NCBI RefSeq assembly: GCF_024972775.1
Contig: NZ_CP092282.1
Span: forward strand, 806,001-870,000
Source of the DNA: Dehalobacter sp. DCM
GTDB taxonomy: Bacteria > Bacillota > Desulfitobacteriia > Desulfitobacteriales > Syntrophobotulaceae
Direction: 5' to 3'
DNA length: 64,000 nucleotides
The notes beneath the pieces were generated by a model that ran no database searches, was not told the origin of the DNA, and worked only from the letters and a program-made list of their open reading frames with translations. Below, in pieces: positions 9,793-18,690 of this stretch. The stretch's first letter is position 1, and every line of letters starts with the position of its first letter. The position numbers and the translations under genes are program-made.

Positions 9793-10389
9793 ATGAGTCA
9801 ATTGGATGATTTCGCGTTTTCACGGACTTTGGTGGCACTTTTTAAAAATGTCGTGTTTAAAGAAGCGGAGCCGGAACACTGGAAAGTGATTACTGATCAA
9901 AAAAACAGAATAGAAGATTATGTGAGCAAGATCGGGTTGACACTGATTGTAGACGAGATGGACGGTTACGGGTATTTGAAGCAGCGATCATATGGAGAAG
10001 GTGAAGAGGAGATCCCACGCTTGGTGCCCCGTCACGCGCTGAGTTATCCGGTTAGTCTCCTGTTAGTTCTGCTGCGGAAACAATTGTTGGAGTTTGATTC
10101 GACAACCGGAGATCAGCGACTCATTGTAACCAAGCAGCAAATCGTCGAACGAATGAGTTTATTCTTGAAGGACACAACGAACGAAGCGAAACTTGTAGGA
10201 GATATAGATAAACATATGGAGCGTGTTGAAAAGATGGGTTTCTTACGCCGCTTGCGAGGCAGCGAAGACAGTTTCGAAGTGCAACGTATTCTCCGTAGTT
10301 TTGTCAATGCTGAGTGGCTGAACAATTTCAACGAGCGGCTGGGTGCGTATCAACGGTATGCCGGCGGTGAATTCAAGGAAGAGGAGTAG
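9793..10389 (+). CDS. jetB: Wadjet component JetB (DUF4194, MukE/KITE-like)
   Basis: This 198-aa protein has the size and pattern of DUF4194: a helical N-terminus and a winged-helix core with LRKQLLEFDSTTGDQRLIVT and FLRRLRGSEDSFEVQRILRS. JetB is the KITE-like partner of the JetA kleisin in type I Wadjet. GGAGG stands just ahead of the ATG. The gap to jetA is 27 bp and to jetC 5 bp, so the genes are co-transcribed. Nothing in the sequence suggests damage. Confidence 0.92.
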   Translation: MSQLDDFAFSRTLVALFKNVVFKEAEPEHWKVITDQKNRIEDYVSKIGLTLIVDEMDGYGYLKQRSYGEGEEEIPRLVPRHALSYPVSLLLVLLRKQLLEFDSTTGDQRLIVTKQQIVERMSLFLKDTTNEAKLVGDIDKHMERVEKMGFLRRLRGSEDSFEVQRILRSFVNAEWLNNFNERLGAYQRYAGGEFKEEE

Positions 10390-10394
10390 CGGTC

Positions 10395-13300
10395 ATGAGT
10401 TTGTTTAATCTTGAACAAGATCCAGGAATGCTATTCGGAGCTACGCCAGGATTCCGTTTATCCAAGCTTGAGGTATTCAATTGGGGTACTTTTGATGGGA
10501 AAGTCTGGTGCTTTACCCCACAAGGACAAACAGCACTGTTAACCGGTGATGTTGGTTCAGGTAAATCGACGCTGGTCGATGCTTTGACGACGCTTTTGGT
10601 ATCACCAAGGAAAGTCGCCTACAACAAAGCAGCCGATGCCAGTGCGAAAGAACGGTCGATCACTTCTTATGTACGCGGCTATTTCGGACAGAAAAGAAGT
10701 GCTGAAGGATCGGGTCAACCCGATTCCTTGCGAGATCCCAATCATTATACGGTCATCTTAGCCACATTTCAGGATCAAGGTTTGTCTCAGTATGTTACGT
10801 TAGCGCAATTCTTCTGGTTTCAGGACCCGCAAAAACTTCCTGTTCGTTTTTATGTCGTAGCAGATAAGGAAATGGCAATTGCTAAAGATTTTTCGAAGTT
10901 TGATAAGGATGTCCGGATTCTGAAAAAGCGTCTTAAGAATAGTGACAGGGTGTATGTGTTTGAGGATTATACCCGGTATGCTGAATCATTTCGCCGGAAA
11001 TTTGGCATTGAGCAAGAGCAGGCTTTGGACTTGTTCCAACAGACGATTTCCATGAAGAAGGTTGAGGCGCTGACAGATTTTGTGCGGGCCAATATGCTGG
11101 AGGCTCCTAATACAAATGAGGATGTAGAAAAACTGATTAATCACTTTCATGATTTGAACTGTGCGCATGAAGCTGTGATAAAAGCAAAAAATCAGATTCA
11201 GAAGTTAAACCCGATTGTTGAACAGGGCGGCCTTTACGGTCAGCTGAATCAGAAACAGAATTTGCTAACCAGCGCACGCCGTGCACTGGGACCGTGGTTT
11301 GCCGAGCAGATGGTTGTCTTACTGACTGAAAAGATGACCAATCTTGAGCGAGAGTTGGCTTTGGCCACGGCAGCACGTGAACAGGCAGAAGTGATCAAGG
11401 GCAATATTGAGATAAATATTAGTGATATTGAGAAAGAAATTTATTCAAATGGCGGCAGTGCACTTGAAGCGCTAAAAAAAGAAATTGAAAATTGCCAAAA
11501 AACACTTGAACGTGTTCGGAAGGATCTGCAAAATTATACGAAGCTGGCTCAGGTATTGAAACTGCCTTTACCCACATCTTTGGAGATCTTCGTGAATAAC
11601 CGTCAAAAACTGCCGGAATTAAAGTCTGCCGAAGAAAAACTACGGGGGACGTTAAAGGAAGACCTCGAGACGGCTCTAACAGAAAAGAATGAAGCAGATC
11701 GGGAATTGAAAAAAGTGACGGCAGAACTTGAGTCGCTGCGTTCCCGAAAATCCAGTGTACCCCGGGAATTTATTGAGAAACGGAAACAGCTCTGCGAAAG
11801 TCTACATATTGCCGAAGAGGAACTGCCATTTGTGGGTGAACTGCTCGAAGTTAGAGCGGAAGAAGGGAGCTGGGAAGGCGCAATTGAAAGATTGATGCAC
11901 AACTTTGGTCTATCCATGTTGGTTCCGGAAGAGCATTATCCCTCTGTCCTGCAGTGGGTGGACCGAACATCTCTGGGAATGCGGTTGGTTTATTATCGGG
12001 TTCAATTTGAGAAGGTCCAGCCTTTTTCCGGGCATCGCAATCCTTTGGCAGTTTCGGAAAAACTCAATATAAAAACGGATTCGCCATTTGGCATTTGGCT
12101 GACCAGAGAACTACAGCAACGCTTTGCGCATATCTGCTGCGAGGATATGGACCAATTCCGCCGTGAACAGCAAGCAATTACCAAGGCGGGCCAGATAAAA
12201 GCCAATGGGAGCCGCCATGAAAAAGATGACCGGCACAACATCAATGATCGCAAGCGTTATATCTTAGGATTTTCGAATCAGAAAAAAATTGCTGCCCTGG
12301 AAGAAATGGAACGGAATTTAATAGAAGAGGTTCAATTCTACGGGGCGGAAGCAAACGATATTCATGAGCGCCAGAACGCCGGGCAGACGCGGTTGAATGC
12401 CATCAATGACTTGGACAGTATTACGAACTTTTCAGACATTGATAGTGGACCAATCGAGAAGGAGATCGCAGATAAAGAGAAAAGAAAGTCGGAACTAGAG
12501 CAGGAAAGTGATATACTCCAAGGGCTTCAAAGGCAGTTGAAAGATCTAAAGAAGCAAAAGTCCGACCAGGAAGCAATTTTCGACGATGCTCGAAAAAACG
12601 AGATAACGTTGGAAAATAAGCTTAAGGAGATAATTCAGGAGAAAGAACGCAATGTACATATCGCCAGTGAAGCTTCACCAGGTATGCGCGAACAGGAATA
12701 TCCGTTTTTGAAGAAGCACGCAGCAACGGCTTTACAGAATAGTAAACTGACATCGGAAAATGCGAAAACGCTGGAACGAAACTATTCTGATTGGATTGAT
12801 CGAGAGCGCGAAACACTTGACAAAGAGATTGACCGGCTAAAGGGTAGGATCATTAGATCGATGTCGGAGTACAATAACAGCTATCCTGAAGAAACCAAAG
12901 AGGTCGTTTCCGATATCGAGACTCTCCCAGAATATGAACGTATGTTGGCACAGCTTGAAAAAGACGGATTGCCGAAATTTGAATTGCGCTTTAAACAGTT
13001 ACTGCATGAAAACACCATTAATCAGATTGCTCTATTTCAAGCAAAATTAAAACAAGAACAAGATACCATTAAGAACCGGATCGAACAGATCAATGGATCT
13101 CTCAGCACTATTGACTATAATGAGGGACGGTATATCCGGTTGGAATATGATGAAACCTATGATTCCGATATTAAGGATTTTCGAGTACAGCTTAAAGCCT
13201 GCACCGAAGGCGCTTTGACTGGCTCAGAAGATGAACAATACGCTGAAGCCAAGTTTTTACAGGTCAAGACCATAATCGAGCGTTTCCGAGGCAGACCCGG

Positions 13301-13799
13301 AGAGACTGACAGCGATGCGCGCTGGACTAAAAAAGTAATTGATGTGCGCAATTGGTTCTTATTTGCCGCTTCGGAAAGATGGCGCGAGACCGATGAAGAA
13401 TATGAGCATTATACCGATTCCGGCGGCAAATCTGGGGGACAAAAGGAAAAACTGGCCTATACCATATTAGCGGCAAGCTTGGTTTACCATTTTGGTCTGG
13501 AAGGGCAGGATAGCAGGCCGCAATCCTTCCGCTTTGTTGTGATCGATGAAGCCTTTTTGAAAAGTTCGGATGAATCGGCACGTTTTGGGCTGGAACTGTT
13601 TCGAAAGCTCGATCTTCAGCTCCTGATCGTGACACCGTTACTCAAGATACCCACGATCGCGCAATTCATTGCCCATGTCGGCTTTGTGCATCATGATGAT
13701 GTGAAGCATCAATCCATGCTTCGCAATATCTCAATTGAGGAATATGAGCGTGAACGAAAAGTCCGGGAGGCAGCGCATTATGTCAACCAAGTGGTCTGA
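10395..13799 (+). CDS. jetC: Wadjet component JetC (SMC/MukB-like ATPase)
   Basis: The 1134-aa protein has the bipartite ATPase layout of SMC proteins. Walker A GDVGSGKST is near residue 52. Long coiled-coil arms (about 220-480 and 650-880) flank a compact middle region (about 490-600) that corresponds to a hinge. The signature SGGQKEKLAY is near 1012 and Walker B FVVIDEAFLK near 1047, followed by a D-loop region. All key nucleotide-binding residues appear intact. As the motor of Wadjet, JetC dimers extrude DNA loops until they sense a small circle, which is known for the family. It starts 5 bp after jetB behind GGAAGAGGAG, and jetD starts inside its 3' end. Confidence 0.95.
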   Translation: MSLFNLEQDPGMLFGATPGFRLSKLEVFNWGTFDGKVWCFTPQGQTALLTGDVGSGKSTLVDALTTLLVSPRKVAYNKAADASAKERSITSYVRGYFGQKRSAEGSGQPDSLRDPNHYTVILATFQDQGLSQYVTLAQFFWFQDPQKLPVRFYVVADKEMAIAKDFSKFDKDVRILKKRLKNSDRVYVFEDYTRYAESFRRKFGIEQEQALDLFQQTISMKKVEALTDFVRANMLEAPNTNEDVEKLINHFHDLNCAHEAVIKAKNQIQKLNPIVEQGGLYGQLNQKQNLLTSARRALGPWFAEQMVVLLTEKMTNLERELALATAAREQAEVIKGNIEINISDIEKEIYSNGGSALEALKKEIENCQKTLERVRKDLQNYTKLAQVLKLPLPTSLEIFVNNRQKLPELKSAEEKLRGTLKEDLETALTEKNEADRELKKVTAELESLRSRKSSVPREFIEKRKQLCESLHIAEEELPFVGELLEVRAEEGSWEGAIERLMHNFGLSMLVPEEHYPSVLQWVDRTSLGMRLVYYRVQFEKVQPFSGHRNPLAVSEKLNIKTDSPFGIWLTRELQQRFAHICCEDMDQFRREQQAITKAGQIKANGSRHEKDDRHNINDRKRYILGFSNQKKIAALEEMERNLIEEVQFYGAEANDIHERQNAGQTRLNAINDLDSITNFSDIDSGPIEKEIADKEKRKSELEQESDILQGLQRQLKDLKKQKSDQEAIFDDARKNEITLENKLKEIIQEKERNVHIASEASPGMREQEYPFLKKHAATALQNSKLTSENAKTLERNYSDWIDRERETLDKEIDRLKGRIIRSMSEYNNSYPEETKEVVSDIETLPEYERMLAQLEKDGLPKFELRFKQLLHENTINQIALFQAKLKQEQDTIKNRIEQINGSLSTIDYNEGRYIRLEYDETYDSDIKDFRVQLKACTEGALTGSEDEQYAEAKFLQVKTIIERFRGRPGETDSDARWTKKVIDVRNWFLFAASERWRETDEEYEHYTDSGGKSGGQKEKLAYTILAASLVYHFGLEGQDSRPQSFRFVVIDEAFLKSSDESARFGLELFRKLDLQLLIVTPLLKIPTIAQFIAHVGFVHHDDVKHQSMLRNISIEEYERERKVREAAHYVNQVV

Positions 13800-14967
13800 T
13801 CCAAAGTGGATTCGGGAGGAATTAAACAAAAAATGGGAATCAGGACGTATTCTGCGCTCAATATTCGAACAAGATGATTTATTTCCGCTTCAGATATCTC
13901 TGAAAAAACCACTGCGAAATGAGGTTAACGAGAATTTCGCAGAAATCTCCAGATGGATCAAATTACTAAAAGATCATTGCAAAGAGAAAATTGGTTTTGG
14001 ATATGAATTAATCGAAAAAGAAATGGTTCTACGGCAAGCCGGGCGCAACCAAATGCCTACACATGCTATTATTCCGACAGTGCAGGATGCCTTGCGGTTG
14101 ATTAAAAAAGAATACGAAGCGAATAGGTTTGTGGAACTTTCCCGAGTGATTCAATCATCGTGGCCAAATTTAGATGAATGGATTGGTAAATATCCTCATA
14201 AAGTGCTTGATGTAGGTAATGAATGGAGCGGAATTCTGGCAGTGCTGACATGGTTCTATGATCATCCCCGATGCGGCTTATATATGCGGCAGCTAGATAT
14301 TCCGGGGATAGATACTAAGTTTATTGAACAGCGAAAAGGAATTATAACGGAACTATTAAATATCATTCTACCAGAAGATGTGATTGAGAAGAATGTCCCT
14401 TCTTTTGAACAGCGTTATGGATTACGGGTTAAGCCAGTAACGGTCAGATTGCGTATGTTGGATCAAGAACAGTATATTTTTGGTCTTTCAGATATGATAA
14501 TCCCGGTTGAACAATTAGCGCTATTGAACCCGCCGGTATCCAGAGTTTTTATTACCGAAAATGAAATCAATGGATTGTGCTTTCCGGATGTCAGGAGCAG
14601 TATGGTAATTTTCGGGTTAGGTTACGGTGTGGATGTACTAAAGGCTGTTCCCTGGTTAAAAGAGAAGGAAATCTATTATTGGGGCGATATTGATACCCAC
14701 GGGTTTTCCATGTTGGATCAAGTTCGAAGTTTTTTACCGCAAACTCGATCCATGCTTATGGACGAAAGGATTCTGCTTAATCATCATCATTTATGGAGTG
14801 TGGAAGAAAAACCTTTTTTCGGCCAACTAACTCGGTTAACGGCTGATGAGTATAAGCTTCTTTGCTTGCTTCAAGGGAATTCATGGGGCAGGGGTGTCCG
14901 GCTAGAGCAGGAGCGGGTTTCTTTTCAGCAGGTAAGAGATGTGATAGAAATTATTATCCCTAGATAA
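13780..14967 (+). CDS. jetD: Wadjet component JetD (DUF3322/DUF2220, TOPRIM nuclease)
   Basis: The start was set at the ATG at 13780, which follows GGGAGG and overlaps the end of jetC by 20 bp. A longer in-frame extension upstream lacks a ribosome site. The 395-aa product has the DUF3322 N-terminal arm (KWSDPKWIREELNKKWESG) and a C-terminal TOPRIM domain as in topoisomerase VI-like proteins. The catalytic-looking glutamate lies in FITENEING (about 255-263) and the DxD pair in YYWGDIDTHGF (about 298-308). JetD is the endonuclease subunit that cleaves plasmid DNA after JetABC extrusion stalls. Intact active-site motifs suggest that this Wadjet locus is functional. Confidence 0.92.
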   Translation: MSTKWSDPKWIREELNKKWESGRILRSIFEQDDLFPLQISLKKPLRNEVNENFAEISRWIKLLKDHCKEKIGFGYELIEKEMVLRQAGRNQMPTHAIIPTVQDALRLIKKEYEANRFVELSRVIQSSWPNLDEWIGKYPHKVLDVGNEWSGILAVLTWFYDHPRCGLYMRQLDIPGIDTKFIEQRKGIITELLNIILPEDVIEKNVPSFEQRYGLRVKPVTVRLRMLDQEQYIFGLSDMIIPVEQLALLNPPVSRVFITENEINGLCFPDVRSSMVIFGLGYGVDVLKAVPWLKEKEIYYWGDIDTHGFSMLDQVRSFLPQTRSMLMDERILLNHHHLWSVEEKPFFGQLTRLTADEYKLLCLLQGNSWGRGVRLEQERVSFQQVRDVIEIIIPR

Positions 14968-15021
14968 TAATAAAGGATATCCCGATAGATAAATATTAAT
15001 AAGGTTATAACTTTAGAGGTT

Positions 15022-15285
15022 TTAGGATTCTTTGCTAACCCTTTCTGGGGTTAATCCCTTAAAAAACTCTTCATAATCAACATCAAAAATCTCCTTAAAT
15101 AAAATCAGATCGCTGACATAGATGTTCCTGACTCCTTGCTCAATATGGGCATAATTTGCCCTTGACATGGAACGGCCTAATAATTGAAGCTTGGTTACCA
15201 TATCCGTTTGGGAATAGTTGAGGCTTTTTCTTAAACGTTGAATATTTGCCCCAATATGCAGATCTTGTAATAATTTTTGCATCAT
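15022..15285 (-). CDS. XRE-type helix-turn-helix regulator
   Basis: The 87-aa protein has an XRE domain over about 10-70: IGANIQRLRKSLNYSQTDMV, then SMSRANYAHIEQGVRNIYVS, then a FKEIFDVDYEEFF tail. The start ATG (15283-15285) follows GGAGG on the minus strand. An ATG in the next codon is an alternative. The gene is divergent from the small ORF at 15445, and the shared 160-bp gap carries two palindromes of one motif, GATAC-N6-GTATC. That suggests autoregulation and control of the neighbour. Its target genes beyond that are unknown. Confidence 0.85.
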   Translation of the reverse strand: MMQKLLQDLHIGANIQRLRKSLNYSQTDMVTKLQLLGRSMSRANYAHIEQGVRNIYVSDLILFKEIFDVDYEEFFKGLTPERVSKES

Positions 15286-15301
15286 GCGTTCCTCCAGCTA
15301 C

Positions 15302-15317
15302 GATACTATATAGTATC
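15302..15317. promoter_or_regulatory. Operator-like palindrome 1 (GATAC-N6-GTATC)
   Basis: GATACTATATAGTATC is a perfect 16-bp palindrome, 17 bp upstream of the XRE start codon. It shares its half-sites with the palindrome at 15357. It is probably the XRE repressor's own operator. Confidence 0.65.
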
Positions 15318-15356
15318 CATTTTTTATTGATTTTAGCAGGAAGAAAAAGTAAAATA

Positions 15357-15372
15357 GATACCAAGTGGTATC
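15357..15372. promoter_or_regulatory. Operator-like palindrome 2 (GATAC-N6-GTATC)
   Basis: GATACCAAGTGGTATC repeats the half-site pair of palindrome 1, and the symmetry extends one base each side (A...T). Its start is 55 bp from the first. The position fits control of the rightward small ORF. Confidence 0.65.
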
Positions 15373-15444
15373 TAGCGGGATATATTTTAGACTTTGCTTC
15401 GCAGATGCTGGGAAATACTTCGATTATTAAGGTGATATAAATTG

Positions 15445-15615
15445 GTGGATTATAAAAAGATGTACACGGAACTGTTCAATAAAGTAACTGGTATCATTGA
15501 GCAACTACAGGAAATTCAGCAGCAAACAGAGCAAATGTACATAGAAAGCTCGGAACCAAAAATTATTCGGTTAGTGCGGGAAGATGATATGGTTAGTCCA
15601 GAGCGGAATGAGTAA
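15445..15615 (+). CDS. Small conserved-type hypothetical protein
   Basis: This 56-codon frame reads DYKKMYTELFNKVTGIIEQL at the start, then a Gln/Glu-rich helix and a short acidic tail. The pattern 'DYkkMY..LFN.vt..ie.L' is one I recognise from small uncharacterised Bacillota proteins found in phage-like and accessory regions. The start is probably GTG at 15445 or TTG at 15442, both behind AAGGTGAT (15430-15437). It is divergent from the XRE gene and shares its palindromic operators. No function is known. Confidence 0.6.
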   Translation: MDYKKMYTELFNKVTGIIEQLQEIQQQTEQMYIESSEPKIIRLVREDDMVSPERNE

Positions 15616-15620
15616 AGGCA

Positions 15621-16340
15621 TTAATCTTTTACATCATTTTCATCTTGATCAATATTTTCCTGTACTTTCGGAGCTGTTCGGGACGCTTTCTCTATTCTCT
15701 TTAACTTGTTCATCGTCTTAGTCATTAGCTTATTGGCATGTGCTATATATAATTTACATGTATCCGGGTCCGCTGCGGCCATTTCTTTGATGGCGATAAA
15801 AAGATCATCGAATCCTTTGGCTATCAGCTCAAAGCGGGCATCTGCCTGGGTCATGGAGAGGTTAAGCTTTAAAAGGCTGTTTTCTTGCTCTATCTGGGCA
15901 ATGTGCTTGGCTTCTGCATTTTCATTTTTCAGGATGTCAAGCTTCCGCTTCAGCTACAAAACATTTCCCTGCTCGGCCCATACCGCTTGCAGGTTTTCAA
16001 TGGCTTCTTTTTTTGCCCGATCGCGCTCATCGGATAATTTAGTGATTTTATCTTTTTGCTCAGCACAGACTTTCTGCAGGTCATCATTATCGGCAAGATC
16101 CTGGTTTCTCATAGATACTGCCTGCTGCAGCTGCTGCTTACTCATGTTGCCTGCGTCATTCTCAGCGATAAACTCATCCCGTTCCTCTTCCGGGAGCCCG
16201 AGAATAATGAGTGCTTGGGTGTTGGTGTAGGTCAGATTCGTCACTGGTGACGAATCTGATATTTCCTGACCTTCGGATGAGACTTGCAGTTTAGCCTCAC
16301 ATTCATCGAAGATTTGCATCATCCTATCTGCCGTTCTTTG
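15621..16340 (-). pseudogene. DUF3102-family gene, N-truncated with an in-frame amber stop
   Basis: Read leftward, the frame begins around YSQRTADRMMQIFDE without a proper upstream domain. It continues through NLTYTNTQALIILGLPEEER, typical of DUF3102 proteins of phages and mobile elements, then DNA-binding-like SKQQLQQAV and a coiled coil. A TAG at about 15954 interrupts it, and the same frame resumes as LKRKLDILKNENAEAKHIAQ to a normal stop at 15621. A single CAG-to-TAG change would explain the interruption. The missing N-terminus and the nonsense codon together mark it as a pseudogene, probably a relic of a mobile element beside the XRE regulator. Confidence 0.75.
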
Positions 16341-16530
16341 AGAATAAATGCGGCAGCAGCGCTTTGGCTTCCTTTGAGGCGTTTTGTCAGCAAATCACTC
16401 ATAGTATCCCGCACTTTCCTGTTCTTTCGTGACATAATATGGGATAAGCCTGACAATAGTGACAATGGATGGAGACAAATTGACTATTTATCAGCTCTTA
16501 ATTTATAGGAATAATAAGATTGAAGAAGGC

Positions 16531-16551
16531 AATAATATTGTTGGTATTATT
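16531..16551. promoter_or_regulatory. Inverted repeat upstream of fic
   Basis: AATAATA and TATTATT flank a 7-bp spacer, 43 bp before the fic start. It may be an operator; it is AT-rich and could be chance. Confidence 0.3.
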
Positions 16552-16593
16552 CCGATGATGCGGTATACTAAAAAAGACTCAGGAGGTGAAGAT

Positions 16594-17511
16594 ATGGAAT
16601 ACTTAACGGTAAAACAGGCTTCGGAGCGCTGGGGCATATCCGATCGGCGTGTTCGCGTGCTTTGTGAGGAGGGGCGGATACACGGTGTAATCAGAAAAGG
16701 ACGTTCTTATCTTATTCCGGCAGATACACTAAAGCCAATTGACGGACGCAGTCTCCGTGGCAAGGAGATTCCGGAACAATATGCGGCACTCTTTGCGTCT
16801 GTCGATGGGATGAAGGCGGAGCTTGACCGTCGGCGTCCGCTGACAAGCGGGGAATTAAAGCGTTTGCAGGACGAATTCCTCGTGGAATTCACGTACAACT
16901 CAAACGCGATTGAGGGTAACACGCTGACACTTCAGGAAACGGCACTTGCCTTGGAGGGCGTGACAATTGACCAAAAACCGCTCAAAGATCATTTGGAGGC
17001 GGTGGGACATCGCGATGCATTCCTTTATGTCGTTTCTCTTGTCAGTGAAAAGGTTCTTGTTTCGGAACGGATTATACGTGAAATTCACGCGCTTGTTTTG
17101 ATTGACAGACCGGAAGACAAGGGTGTATATAGGAGAATTCCAGTAAAGATCATGGGTGCACACCATGAACCTATGCAACCTTATCTTATTCCTGTTCAAA
17201 TGGAGCGGTTAATTGCGGAGTTAGCCAACCATAACCGGCATGTCATAGAAAAGGCAGCGCTGTTTCATTTGAATTTTGAGGGAATCCATCCGTTTATAGA
17301 CGGAAACGGGCGTACCGGTCGGTTGATATTGAACCTCATGCTCATGCAGGCGGGCTACCCGCCCATTGATGTGAAATTTTCCGACAGGAGAAAATATTAC
17401 GCCTGTTTTGACAGTTATTATCTGGACAATGATGCGTCGCCGATGGTGAATATGGTCGGAGAGTATGTAAAAGAAAGACTTTCACAGTATTTGAACCTAT
17501 TGCAGGATTAA
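16594..17511 (+). CDS. Fic-domain protein (AMPylase-type) with N-terminal DNA-binding domain
   Basis: The start is the ATG at 16594, set by AGGAGGTG 8 bp upstream; an upstream extension in frame has no ribosome site. The 305-aa protein starts with a MerR/excisionase-like helix-turn-helix (about 1-45, VKQASERWGISDRRVRVLCE). It continues with the inhibitory helix motif TYNSNAIEGN (about 100-109, Glu107) and has the complete catalytic motif HPFIDGNGRTGR (232-243). Fic enzymes with an intact HPFx(D/E)GNGRxxR loop transfer AMP to target hydroxyls, and the internal glutamate motif normally restrains them. The DNA-binding domain suggests self-regulation. There is a second Fic remnant at the left edge of the window. 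The target is unknown. Confidence 0.9.
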   Translation: MEYLTVKQASERWGISDRRVRVLCEEGRIHGVIRKGRSYLIPADTLKPIDGRSLRGKEIPEQYAALFASVDGMKAELDRRRPLTSGELKRLQDEFLVEFTYNSNAIEGNTLTLQETALALEGVTIDQKPLKDHLEAVGHRDAFLYVVSLVSEKVLVSERIIREIHALVLIDRPEDKGVYRRIPVKIMGAHHEPMQPYLIPVQMERLIAELANHNRHVIEKAALFHLNFEGIHPFIDGNGRTGRLILNLMLMQAGYPPIDVKFSDRRKYYACFDSYYLDNDASPMVNMVGEYVKERLSQYLNLLQD

Positions 17512-17518
17512 AAAATGG

Positions 17519-17574
17519 GTAATTATTCAAAACAGATATTGAATAATTATGCGTTTGTATGTATAATTATAAAA
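17519..17574 (+). promoter_or_regulatory. argC promoter with three phased ArgR-like sites
   Basis: A -35 TTGAAT (17539-17544) and a -10 TATAAT (17562-17567) are separated by exactly 17 bp. Three 14-bp sites resembling ARG-box elements begin at 17519 (GTAATTATTCAAAA), 17540 (TGAATAATTATGCG) and 17561 (GTATAATTATAAAA), each 21 bp apart. The second covers the -35 and the third the -10, so ArgR binding would block RNA polymerase. The argF promoter has the same layout. Confidence 0.75.
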
Positions 17575-17614
17575 ACAATCATTCTGCCGCCATCGGTGTT
17601 TGGAGGGAATAATT

Positions 17615-18643
17615 ATGATCACGATTGGCATTCTTGGCGTAACCGGCTATACAGGACAGGAACTGCTTCGATTATTGAATAATCACCCCGAGGTCAAGGT
17701 AACTTACCTTGGCTCCTCGAGCTCAGCAGGTAAACGTATTTCAGATATATGCCCCCATTTTCAGGATAGTGTGGATACCGTACTGGAGACAGAAGACGTA
17801 CCTGATGTCGATGTCGTCTTCATGGCCTTGCCGCATGGCATTGCATCGGCCAGGGCAAGGGAGCTGCTGCAGCGAGGTATTAAGATTATCGACCTTGGCG
17901 CCGATTTTCGGCTAAAAGACGTTGCGACCTATGAGAGTTGGTACAGGGTAGCTCACGCGGACCCTACGCTCTTGAAGGAGGCTGTCTACGGGCTGCCTGA
18001 ACTTTACCGAGAACAAATCACCGGCAAAACCCTGATAGCCAATCCGGGCTGTTATCCGACAGCATCCCAGTTAGCACTCGTACCGCTGCTTCGCGCAGGG
18101 CTGATTGAAATGAACGGCATCATTATTGACGCGAAATCAGGCGTCTCAGGGGCTGGACGCGGGATCGTCCAAAACCTGCATTATTCTGAAGTGAACGAAA
18201 ATTTTAAAGCGTATGGGGTTGGCGTTCACCGACACACACCGGAAATCGAACAGCAATTAAGTGATGCGGTAAATTCACCGGTGGTTATTAACTTTACGCC
18301 TCACCTCGTACCGATGACACGCGGGATACTGACAACGATTTATGCCGCCATCACGAGCGGCGTCAGTGAAGAGGATCTGAAGAACTGCTGGCATTTGATG
18401 TACGACAATGAACCGTTTATCCATGTGATGCCGGAAGGTGAATGGCCTCAGACAAAATACGCCTACGGCAGCAACCACGCCTATCTGCAGCTTCGATATG
18501 ATCCGCGCACCAACCGCGTTGTCCTTGTCTCGGCCATCGATAATCTCGTTAAAGGAGCATCCGGCCAAGCCATTCAGAATATGAACATCCTGTTCGGGCT
18601 CCCCGAAACCACCGGCCTCCAACACACCGCCCTCTGGCCGTAG
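17615..18643 (+). CDS. argC: N-acetyl-gamma-glutamyl-phosphate reductase
   Basis: ArgC reduces N-acetylglutamyl-5-phosphate to the semialdehyde with NADPH, the third step of ornithine synthesis. The 342-aa protein shows the nucleotide-binding GVTGYTGQEL (8-17), the catalytic cysteine in ANPGCYPTA (Cys146) and the HRHTPEIEQ segment that carries the catalytic histidine. The ATG at 17615 follows TGGAGGG. It is first in the argC-argJ-argB-argD series, but about 550 bp of repeats separate it from argJ, so the operon may be partly uncoupled. ArgR-like operators lie upstream. Confidence 0.96.
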   Translation: MITIGILGVTGYTGQELLRLLNNHPEVKVTYLGSSSSAGKRISDICPHFQDSVDTVLETEDVPDVDVVFMALPHGIASARARELLQRGIKIIDLGADFRLKDVATYESWYRVAHADPTLLKEAVYGLPELYREQITGKTLIANPGCYPTASQLALVPLLRAGLIEMNGIIIDAKSGVSGAGRGIVQNLHYSEVNENFKAYGVGVHRHTPEIEQQLSDAVNSPVVINFTPHLVPMTRGILTTIYAAITSGVSEEDLKNCWHLMYDNEPFIHVMPEGEWPQTKYAYGSNHAYLQLRYDPRTNRVVLVSAIDNLVKGASGQAIQNMNILFGLPETTGLQHTALWP

Positions 18644-18690
18644 GTGACAAAAGGGGCGGGGGACAAAAGGGACGTAGGTTTTTGTCTCCT
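18644..18690. repeat. Dispersed GGGGACAAAGG-type hairpin repeat, copy 1
   Basis: The stretch contains GGGGGACAAAAGGGACGTAG and, further on, TTTGTCTCCTTT, which can pair as GGGGACAAA with TTTGTCTCC. The same words recur in a larger array at 48786-48930. Right after argC it could act as a weak terminator. It looks like a genome-wide short repeat family. Confidence 0.6.

Noticed and set aside
15706-16230. 174-aa open frame on the plus strand
   Set aside because: It is antisense to the DUF3102 pseudogene, Ser/Cys/Phe-rich and without a ribosome site, so it is a shadow.
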